From NCBI GenBank assembly GCA_937957815.1, contig CALFXN010000596.1, positions 1 to 8,123 on the forward strand: a stretch of DNA of 8,123 nt. The letters run 5' to 3'. The position numbers and the translations under genes were made by a program. Shown piece after piece: positions 1 through 5,654 of this stretch; position 1 is the first letter of the stretch, and every line of letters begins with the position of its first letter. The notes below the pieces were generated by a model. That model saw nothing but the letters and a program-made list of their open reading frames with translations. It ran no database searches and had not been told where the DNA came from. Source of the stretch: an uncultured Synergistales bacterium. GTDB lineage: Bacteria > Synergistota > Synergistia > Synergistales > Aminobacteriaceae.

Positions 1-45
1 GATAAGGCCACGTGACTGGAGTTCAGACGTGTGCTCTTCCGATCT
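1..45 (+). other. Illumina TruSeq adapter remnant (not genomic)
   Basis: Bases 12-45 are the standard Illumina Read 2 / multiplexing adapter, beginning GTGACTGGAGTTC and ending CTCTTCCGATCT. Bases 1-3 (GAT) are the last bases of the P7 tail and bases 4-11 (AAGGCCAC) sit exactly where the i7 index belongs. Its reverse complement, GTGGCCTT, agrees with what I recall of TruSeq index 20. Genomic sequence therefore starts at base 46. Every reading frame that enters this stretch carries well-known adapter-derived peptides (plus strand MTGVQTCALPI; minus strand RKSTRLNSSH and EIGRAHV), so protein ends predicted here are artefacts. Confidence 0.98.
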
Positions 46-548
46 CCCCGGTCCGCCATGGCGCCCGCGATCTTGTGGACGAGGACCGTTCCCGCGACGC
101 CGCGGCGTCCCGTCGTCCCTTCGCGGTTGTCGACCGCGACGTCGTCGGTGACGAGCACCTTTCGGACCGGAATTCCCCTGTCCGCGGCCTCCTCTTCGGC
201 CATGTCGAACAGCAGAATGTCGCCCGTGTAGTTCTTGATGATAAACAGGACTCCCGCCCCGCCATTCACGCGCTCGAGGGACGCGATCGCGTCGTCGAGC
301 GGCGGCGAACAGAAGACCGCGCCCGCGAGCGCCGCGTCGAGCATCCCCTTTCCGACGAATCCTCCGTGAGCCGGTTCGTGCCCGCTTCCGCCTCCCGTGA
401 TCAGAGCTACCTTACCCCGGACCGGCGCGTCGGCCCTGACGACCGCCTGCGTACCGGGCAGGACTTCGATGATGCCGGCGTGGGCTTTCGCCATTCCGGC
501 GAGCATCTCCGGTACCGCCATGTCGGGCTGATTCATGATCTTTTGCAT
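46..548 (-). CDS. dhaK: Dihydroxyacetone kinase subunit DhaK, 3' part lost at contig end
   Basis: DhaK binds dihydroxyacetone covalently. Together with the ADP-carrying DhaL it makes DHA phosphate in the cytoplasm, with phosphate supplied from PEP through the PTS and DhaM. The 167 visible residues are the N-terminal half of the roughly 330-360 residue family. They include RADAPVRGKVAL, the substrate loop GGGSGHEP (residues 52-59; His57 corresponds to E. coli His56), IIKNYTGD (103-110; Asp110 corresponds to E. coli Asp109) and TTGRRGVAGTVL (145-156). The part holding the covalent substrate-binding histidine (His218 in E. coli) is missing because the sequence runs into adapter at base 45. The ATG at 546-548 has AGGAGG eight bases upstream (557-562); a second in-frame ATG lies four codons in. 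The gene starts 21 bases after the XRE-cupin regulator and is probably co-transcribed with it. dhaL and dhaM would be expected beyond the contig end. A single-chain ATP-dependent DHA kinase has the same N-terminal fold and cannot be fully excluded, but the divergent Enzyme I favours the PTS type. Confidence 0.93.
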
Positions 549-569
549 TCTCCCTGCCTCCTTTTCCCG

Positions 570-1163
570 TTAGGTGCGGAGCGCCCCCTGAAGCTCCCCT
601 CGGAAATCGATCCGCGGGAACGCGACGAGGAAGACCTCCGCGACGGAATCTCCCAGGTTCTGCCAGTAGTGCTTGATCGACGAGTTGTAGATGACGGAAT
701 CTCCCTCGCTGCAACGGATCGCATCGTGCCCCTCGAGGCTGACCTCGAGGACGCCGCGGATGACATATCCGAACTCGGTTCCTTGGTGGACGGTCCATTC
801 GTTCCGCCGCTCCCTCGGCTGCAGCGTCATGTGGACGGGCTCGATCCGGCAGTTCCCCCGCGGGAGCAGAAAGCGGAGGATACGGTCGTTCGGAACGTCG
901 ACCTCGACCTGACGGTCGCGCGGGAAGAAAAACGCCTCGCCGAGGTCGTCGTCCTCCTGGAAAAGCACGGAAATGTGAACGGAGAAGAAGTTGCAGATCT
1001 TGTCGAGTACTTTGATGGAAGGAACGGTTTTCCCGTTCTCGAGCAGGCTGAGATACGACGCCGAGATTCCGGTGGCATCCGCGAGCTCGTTGAGGCTAAT
1101 CTGGTATTTCTGACGTTCTTGCCTGACTCTCTTGCCGACATAGCAATAATCCGAATGCACCAA
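570..1163 (-). CDS. XRE-family helix-turn-helix regulator with C-terminal cupin domain
   Basis: A 197-residue DNA-binding protein, the usual size for the XRE-cupin family (for example PuuR). Residues about 8-68 are an XRE helix-turn-helix: RQERQKYQISLNELA, then the recognition segment ISASYLSLLENGKTVPS. Residues about 105-185 are a cupin_2 barrel with the pattern H126-x-G-x-E130-x-x-YVIRG, a GDSVIYN turn and His165, the usual metal/ligand positions. The ligand is unknown; members often sense a small metabolite. The start is TTG at 1161-1163 or, one codon later, GTG at 1158-1160. No ATG is available before the HTH, and a purine-rich GGAGAGGGG lies just upstream. It precedes dhaK by 21 bases and faces the Enzyme I gene across a 145-base divergent promoter region, so I infer that it controls this DHA kinase/PTS locus and itself. 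E. coli uses the unrelated activator DhaR and Lactococcus the TetR-type DhaS for this job. Confidence 0.9.
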   Translation of the reverse strand: MVHSDYCYVGKRVRQERQKYQISLNELADATGISASYLSLLENGKTVPSIKVLDKICNFFSVHISVLFQEDDDLGEAFFFPRDRQVEVDVPNDRILRFLLPRGNCRIEPVHMTLQPRERRNEWTVHQGTEFGYVIRGVLEVSLEGHDAIRCSEGDSVIYNSSIKHYWQNLGDSVAEVFLVAFPRIDFRGELQGALRT

Positions 1164-1204
1164 ACCCGCCCCTCTCCGGATAGGTCAAGAGCGATCAGAG
1201 TACA

Positions 1205-1233
1205 ATTCTATCGTCTCAGAAAAATGCCGTCGA
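1205..1233 (-). promoter_or_regulatory. Candidate promoter for the regulator-dhaK operon
   Basis: Read on the minus strand: -35 TCGACG (1228-1233, 4/6 to TTGACA), a 17-base spacer, and -10 TAGAAT (1205-1210, 5/6 to TATAAT). It lies about 42 bases before the TTG start. The -35 overlaps that of the opposing Enzyme I promoter. Assigned by consensus match and spacing only. Confidence 0.5.
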
Positions 1234-1258
1234 CGAAGACGATTTTATTTGCTATAGT
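1230..1258 (+). promoter_or_regulatory. Candidate promoter for the Enzyme I gene
   Basis: -35 TCGACG (1230-1235, 4/6), a 17-base spacer, and -10 TATAGT (1253-1258, 5/6). It lies about 50 bases before the ATG in an AT-rich stretch that contrasts with the GC-rich genes. The -35 shares the palindrome CGTCGACG (1228-1235) with the divergent promoter. Confidence 0.5.
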
Positions 1259-1273
1259 GAACGTTGTCAATAT
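1254..1273. promoter_or_regulatory. Imperfect inverted repeat, possible operator of the XRE-cupin regulator
   Basis: ATAGTGA (1254-1260), six spacer bases, then TCAATAT (1267-1273): arms agree at 6 of 7 positions. The dyad covers the -10 box and likely start site of the Enzyme I promoter, a position where a bound repressor would block transcription. A 7-bp imperfect dyad in AT-rich DNA can arise by chance, so the assignment is tentative. Confidence 0.3.
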
Positions 1274-1308
1274 TTTTTTAGTCCCATTGATTTTTCGGAG
1301 GTGATTGA

Positions 1309-3015
1309 ATGGAACGACGCATTTTCGGAACGCCTGTTGTTTCCGGTCTCGCCGTCGCTCCCGTCGAGCCGTTCGGAACGGTCTCATTCGAAGAGACACC
1401 GGATAACGGCACGTTCGGCATCGAAGAAAACCTGAAACGCTTCCGCGACGCCGCAGACGCAACGGAGCGGGAAATCCGTTCGTCCGTCCCGTCGACGGCC
1501 GGATCTCCCGAAGCCGACATCGCCGACGTCCATGTCATGATGCTCCGGGACCCAGAGTTCGTCGGCGGGATCGAACGCGAGATCCGCTCGGGGACGTGCG
1601 CCGAAAACGCGGTCGTTCGCACGGCCCGATCTATCGCGGAACAGTTCCGTTCCATCCCGGACCCCTATCTGAGCGAACGAAGCTCCGATATCGAAGATGT
1701 CGGTTTCCGACTTCTGTGCGCGATCAGGGGGAAGGCCCCGTTTGACGTCTCCTGGGATACCCCCCGTATAGTGGTCGCGAATGATCTGTTGCCATCGCAG
1801 GTCGCAGCGATCGATCCGAGCGTCGTCGCGGGGATCGCCGCCGAACGGTGCGGAGCCACGGGGCACGCGGCGATCCTCGCCGGGGCCAAGGGCATTCCGA
1901 TGATCACGGGAATCGCAGGTCTGACGGGGATGGTCCGGAAGGGCGATGTCGCGATCATCGACGGTTCCCGCGGAGAGCTTGTGATCGATCCCGGGGAGGC
2001 GACCATTGAGGCCGTCTCCCGCACGCGAATCGCCGAAATCGTATGGGAACGGGACGAGATCTCCGCTCCCGTCGTCACGAAGGATGGATGCAAGATTCGG
2101 CTCATGGCGAACATCGGCTGTCCGGAAGAGGTGCAGGCGGCTCTCGAAAGAGGGGCCGAGGGCGTCGGGCTCTTCCGGACGGAATTTCTGTTCCTCGGGC
2201 GGAATGTCCCGCCGTCGGAAGACGATCACGTCGCGGCCTACATGGCCGCGCTCGCCGCCACGTCGCCGCATACGGTCGTCATCAGAACGCTCGACGCCGG
2301 CGGCGACAAGGAAATCCCATTCCTCGGAAACGGACGGGAGGACAACCCCTTTCTCGGCCTCAGGGCGATCCGCCTCTGCCTCGCGCGCCAGGAGGTCTTC
2401 CGGACGCAGCTTCGCGCCTTGCTCCGGTCCGCACCGTCGGGGCACCTGTGGGTGATGTTTCCGATGATCACCGATCTCTCGGAACTCGTCGCGGCAAAAG
2501 CCCTTCTCGAAGAATGCGCGTGCGCCCTCGAACGGGAAGGGGTCCCATTCGCTTTCCCCGAAAAAATCGGAGCGATGGTCGAGGTCCCGTCGAGCGCGCT
2601 CCTGGCTCACTCACTCGCAAAAGAGGCGTCGTTCCTCTCCGTCGGGACGAACGACCTCACGCAGTACACGCTCGCGTGCGACCGGGGAAACTCCGACGTC
2701 GCCCATCTTTCCAGTCCGTTTCATCCCGCCGTCCTGCGGCTCCTCGCGATGATCGCTTCGGCCGCGACATCCGCCGGCATCCCCGCGGACGTCTGCGGCG
2801 AAATGGGCGGCGATCCGCTCGCGACACCGCTACTTCTGGGGATGGGCTTTCGCGAGTTATCGATGTCGGCGCCTCGAATCCCTTCGGTCCGGAAGACGAT
2901 CCGGTCGCTCGACATGTCCGAATGCGCGGTTCTCGCAGAGCACGTGCTGACGATGACGAGCCGCACGGAGGTCGAATCCGAACTCAGGGCGTTCGCCGAC
3001 CGCCCGTCCGCCTGA
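1309..3015 (+). CDS. ptsI: Phosphoenolpyruvate-protein phosphotransferase (PTS Enzyme I)
   Basis: Cytoplasmic Enzyme I takes phosphate from PEP onto a histidine and passes it to HPr or an HPr-like domain. At 568 residues it is full length (family about 570-575), with no GAF, HPr or EIIA domain attached. In order: an N-terminal HPr-binding helical part (about 1-145, with DPYLSERSSDIEDVG at 118-132), the phosphohistidine domain with His186 in GATGHAAILA, and the C-terminal PEP-binding TIM barrel. The barrel keeps GLFRTEFLF (Arg290), RTLDAGGDK (Arg326), MVEVP (Glu425), GTNDLTQY (Asn448, Asp449), DRGN (Arg459) and DVCGEMGGD (Cys496), so it should be active. Oddly, the phosphohistidine motif, usually GG-x-T-S-H with a following A-R, reads C-G-A-T-G-H with A-G. 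The ATG has a near-perfect Shine-Dalgarno GGAGGTGAT (1297-1305). Lying divergent to regulator-dhaK, it probably powers the DHA kinase, perhaps exclusively; no HPr or sugar EII gene is in view. Confidence 0.96.
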   Translation: MERRIFGTPVVSGLAVAPVEPFGTVSFEETPDNGTFGIEENLKRFRDAADATEREIRSSVPSTAGSPEADIADVHVMMLRDPEFVGGIEREIRSGTCAENAVVRTARSIAEQFRSIPDPYLSERSSDIEDVGFRLLCAIRGKAPFDVSWDTPRIVVANDLLPSQVAAIDPSVVAGIAAERCGATGHAAILAGAKGIPMITGIAGLTGMVRKGDVAIIDGSRGELVIDPGEATIEAVSRTRIAEIVWERDEISAPVVTKDGCKIRLMANIGCPEEVQAALERGAEGVGLFRTEFLFLGRNVPPSEDDHVAAYMAALAATSPHTVVIRTLDAGGDKEIPFLGNGREDNPFLGLRAIRLCLARQEVFRTQLRALLRSAPSGHLWVMFPMITDLSELVAAKALLEECACALEREGVPFAFPEKIGAMVEVPSSALLAHSLAKEASFLSVGTNDLTQYTLACDRGNSDVAHLSSPFHPAVLRLLAMIASAATSAGIPADVCGEMGGDPLATPLLLGMGFRELSMSAPRIPSVRKTIRSLDMSECAVLAEHVLTMTSRTEVESELRAFADRPSA

Positions 3016-3031
3016 CGCCGTTCCGAAGCAG

Positions 3032-3071
3032 AAAAAAACGCTCCGTCCCGGACTTCCTCCGGGACGGAGCG
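3032..3071 (-). terminator. Intrinsic terminator after trpS
   Basis: A perfect 13-bp GC-rich stem (3039-3051 with 3059-3071, loop 3052-3058) is followed, on the minus strand, by seven T residues (3038-3032). It ends the patatin-proS-trpS run 28 bases after the trpS stop. Read from the plus strand the same stem follows the Enzyme I stop by 23 bases but has no downstream T-run, so it would serve Enzyme I poorly unless Rho or another site helps. Confidence 0.93.
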
Positions 3072-3099
3072 GCAACGACGTTTCAGGAGCGGCTCCGGA

Positions 3100-4101
3100 T
3101 CAGCCTCGCGGGACGAGGTTGATGGCCGCGAGAACTTCGTCCATCGTCCGTTTCGCGACAATTTTCGCCTTTTCCGCACCGTGGATGACGATATCGCGCA
3201 GCACGGCGTCGTTCTTCTCGTAATACGCCCGTTTCTCCCACGCGGGTTCGAGGATCCGGACAACGTGCGCGAGCAGCGCCTTCTTGCAGTCGATGCATCC
3301 GATGGCCGCTTTCCTGCATCCCTCGGCGAGTTCGGCCTTCTGTGCCGCGTCTCCGTTGAAGACCTTCTGGATGTCCCAGACCGGGCACTTGTCCGGATCG
3401 CCCGGATCGGACTTCCGGATGCGCGCGGGATCGGTGATCATCGTGCTGAGCTTGCTCCAGAGGACGTCCTTCGTGTCGGAAATGTTGATCGAGTTGTTGT
3501 AGGACTTGCTCATCTTTCGTCCGTCCGTTCCCGGGACTTTCGGCGTCGGCGTCAGCATGATATCCGGCTCGGGGAAGACGGGACCGTAGAAATTGTTGAA
3601 ACGGCGCGCGATCTCGCGCGTGATCTCGAGGTGCGCGCTCTGATCCTCGCCGACCGGGACCTTCGTCGATTTGTAGAGAAGGATGTCGCCGGCCATGAGG
3701 ACGGGGTATCCGAGGAACGCGTATGTCGAGAGGTCCTTATTCTGGATGTTCAGGATCTGGTCCTTGTACGTCGGGCATCTCTCGAGCCATCCGAGCGGCG
3801 TGATCATCGAGAGCGCGAGGTGGATTTCCGCGTGCTGCGGGACGTGCGACTGGAGGAATATCGTGCTCTTCTCGGGGTCGAGCCCCACGGAAAGCCAGTC
3901 GAGAAGCACTTCGCGGCAGTTGTCGCGGAGCTTGCCCATATCGGCGTAATCCGACATCATCGCGTGCCAGTCCACGATACCGTAAAAGCACTCATAGTCG
4001 CTGTCGTTCTGGAGTTTGATCCAGTTCGTCAGCGCCCCCGCCATGTGTCCCAGATGCAGCTTTCCCGTCGGGCGCATTCCGCTGAAGATACGATACGTCA
4101 T
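3100..4101 (-). CDS. trpS: Tryptophanyl-tRNA synthetase
   Basis: Cytoplasmic class I aminoacyl-tRNA synthetase that activates tryptophan with ATP and charges tRNA-Trp. At 333 residues it matches the usual bacterial length (334 in E. coli). The Rossmann-fold signature is in GMRPTGKLHLGH (HIGH box variant HLGH, residues 16-19) and the second ATP loop is DGRKMSKS (KMSKS 196-200). Between them, MAGDILLY and PVGEDQSAHLE (149-159) are the TrpRS-type middle region. The ATG at 4099-4101 has AAGGAG eight bases upstream. It lies 34 bases after proS on the same strand and is followed directly by a strong terminator, so it is the last gene of the run. Nothing suggests truncation; this appears to be a normal housekeeping copy. 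Confidence 0.97.
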   Translation of the reverse strand: MTYRIFSGMRPTGKLHLGHMAGALTNWIKLQNDSDYECFYGIVDWHAMMSDYADMGKLRDNCREVLLDWLSVGLDPEKSTIFLQSHVPQHAEIHLALSMITPLGWLERCPTYKDQILNIQNKDLSTYAFLGYPVLMAGDILLYKSTKVPVGEDQSAHLEITREIARRFNNFYGPVFPEPDIMLTPTPKVPGTDGRKMSKSYNNSINISDTKDVLWSKLSTMITDPARIRKSDPGDPDKCPVWDIQKVFNGDAAQKAELAEGCRKAAIGCIDCKKALLAHVVRILEPAWEKRAYYEKNDAVLRDIVIHGAEKAKIVAKRTMDEVLAAINLVPRG

Positions 4102-4135
4102 GATGCCAGCTCCTTTATCTCAGATGAAAAAAAGA

Positions 4136-5575
4136 TCAGTACGCCTTCGCGAAGACCGCGAGCCTGGCGCCGTCGCGCCCCGTCAGGAAGCAGCGACCGC
4201 GGCTGTCGTCCGAGAGCGGGAAACACCGCGGCGTCGCCCCGGTCTCTTCCTTGATGTGCCTCTCGTCTTCGACGCTTCCGGCGAAATAGGCCTCAACGAA
4301 GCCGCCGCGTTCCTCGATGACCGATCGGAATTCGTCCCAGGACGATACGCGGACCGTGTTCGCGAGCCTGAATGCCTTCGCGTTCGCGTGAAGATCTTTC
4401 TGAATCCGGTCGAGAAGTTCGGGAACGACCCTCGGGACGGCCTCGAACGGGATGTCTCCCTTTTCTCCTGTATCGCGACGTACGAAACGGACGTTTCCCT
4501 TCGCGTAATCCTTCTGCCCGAGTTCGAGCCGGAGGGGAACCCCACGCTGCAGGTGGAAAAAGAACCTGTCCGCGGGGCGCATGTGGAACTGTCGGTCGAG
4601 CGTCACGGCCGTGCCTCCGAGAACCCTCCGGAGATCGCCCGCGATCTCCTCCGCCTTCGGCAGGATGCGGCCGGTGAGTGCGGCCTCGTCGGTCCCTATC
4701 GGGAGAATGACCGTCTTGACGGGCGCGATGCGCGGCGGCAGGACGAGGCCGTCGTCGTCGGAGTGCGTCATGATGACGGCTCCGATCAGGCGCGTCGAAA
4801 CGCCCCAGCTCGTTGTCCACGCGTACTCGAGCGCCCCGGCCTGGTTCTGGAACTGGATGTTGAACGCGCGCGCGAAGTTCTGCCCGAGGAAGTGGCTCGT
4901 TCCGGCCTGGAGAGCCTTCGCATCGCGCACCATCGTCTCGCAGGTATACGTGTTGACGGCGCCCGGGAAGCGTTCCCCGGCGGTCTTTTCGCCCTCGACG
5001 ACCGGCAGGGCGAGGCAGTCCTCCATGATCCGACGGTAGACCTCGAGCATCCGGAGCGTCTCCTCGACGGCCTCGGCCTCCGAAGCGTGCGCCGTGTGCC
5101 CCTCCTGCCAGAGGAACTCCGACGTCCGCAGGAAGAGGCGCGGACGCTTCTCCCAGCGCATGACGTTTGCCCACTGGTTGATGAGGATCGGCAGGTCGCG
5201 CCACGACTGGATCCACTTGCTGTACATATGCCCGATTACCGTCTCGGACGTCGGCCGGACGACGAGCGGCTCCTCGAGTTCTTCGCCGCCCGCGTGGGTC
5301 ACGACCGCGCACTCGGGCGCGAAGCCCTCGACGTGTTCGGCCTCCTTCTCGAGAAAGGAGTTCGGGATCAGGAGCGGGAAGTAGGCGTTGACGTGCCCGG
5401 TCTCCTTGAACGCGTCGTCGAAGTACCGCTGGATCGCCTCCCAGACGGCGTACCCGGTCGGACGAATGACCATGCACCCGCGTACCGGGGCGTAATCGGC
5501 GAGTTCCGCCGTCTTGATGACATCGAGGTACCATTCCGAGAAATCGGTCGATCTGGATGTGATATTTCTCGCCAT
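4136..5575 (-). CDS. proS: Prolyl-tRNA synthetase, type 3 (Thermus/eukaryote-like)
   Basis: Class II synthetase that charges tRNA-Pro with proline. The 479 residues, lack of the editing insertion of E. coli-type ProRS, and C-terminal FAKAY ending mark the shorter Thermus/archaeal-type enzyme. Motifs: motif 1 region GCMVIRPTGYAVWEAI (33-48), RPTSETVIG (107-115), motif 2 around RPRLFLRTSEFLWQEGH (144-160), motif 3 from STRLIGAVIMTH (260-271) to GLVLPPR (276-282), an anticodon-binding domain from about 285, and the C-terminal domain (about 405-479). The four-cysteine zinc site known from Thermus and archaeal enzymes is not intact: in this tail only Cys451 and Cys462 remain. I chose the ATG at 5573-5575 because GGAAGGA lies five bases upstream; the GTG at 5606-5608, 11 codons earlier, would add a poorly conserved MPVAARAGRIV and lies within the structured leader. 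It follows the patatin gene by 79 bases. Confidence 0.96.
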   Translation of the reverse strand: MARNITSRSTDFSEWYLDVIKTAELADYAPVRGCMVIRPTGYAVWEAIQRYFDDAFKETGHVNAYFPLLIPNSFLEKEAEHVEGFAPECAVVTHAGGEELEEPLVVRPTSETVIGHMYSKWIQSWRDLPILINQWANVMRWEKRPRLFLRTSEFLWQEGHTAHASEAEAVEETLRMLEVYRRIMEDCLALPVVEGEKTAGERFPGAVNTYTCETMVRDAKALQAGTSHFLGQNFARAFNIQFQNQAGALEYAWTTSWGVSTRLIGAVIMTHSDDDGLVLPPRIAPVKTVILPIGTDEAALTGRILPKAEEIAGDLRRVLGGTAVTLDRQFHMRPADRFFFHLQRGVPLRLELGQKDYAKGNVRFVRRDTGEKGDIPFEAVPRVVPELLDRIQKDLHANAKAFRLANTVRVSSWDEFRSVIEERGGFVEAYFAGSVEDERHIKEETGATPRCFPLSDDSRGRCFLTGRDGARLAVFAKAY

Positions 5576-5588
5576 GACTATCCTTCCC

Positions 5589-5635
5589 GCCCGTGCCGCG
5601 ACGGGCACGACCGGACATTGCCGCCCCCGGTCCGG
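5589..5635 (-). promoter_or_regulatory. Structured GC-rich leader before proS
   Basis: The 79-base patatin-proS gap can form several stems. GCCCGT (5589-5594) pairs with ACGGGC (5601-5606); the alternative CGTGCC (5592-5597) pairs with GGCACG (5604-5609), using overlapping bases so that both cannot form together. Upstream on the transcript, CCGGAC (5611-5616) pairs with GTCCGG (5630-5635). The first stem ends close to the proS ribosome-binding site. No T-run follows, so it is not an intrinsic terminator. A regulatory role is inference only; high GC makes chance pairing likely. Confidence 0.3.
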
Positions 5636-5654
5636 GCTGATATTGTCCGATCCG

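Noticed and set aside
12..1304. 430-codon plus-strand open frame
   Set aside because: It starts inside the adapter (MTGVQTCALPI) and is antisense to dhaK and the XRE-cupin gene; composition is the charged Arg/Asp-rich pattern of GC-rich antisense frames.
1384..2610. 408-codon minus-strand open frame over the Enzyme I gene
   Set aside because: Antisense to a fully conserved ptsI; no domain seen, and GC-rich coding regions commonly lack stops on the opposite strand.
4102..4155. Possible terminator between proS and trpS (seven-T run after the proS stop on the minus strand)
   Set aside because: The only nearby stem (TCGCG-loop-CGCGA within the proS end) is 5 bp and about 10 bases from the T-run, too weak and badly spaced to be called.
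5576..5608. GTG start 11 codons upstream for proS
   Set aside because: The ATG at 5575 has a well-spaced GGAAGGA and gives the usual family N-terminus; the extension lies in a hairpin-rich leader.
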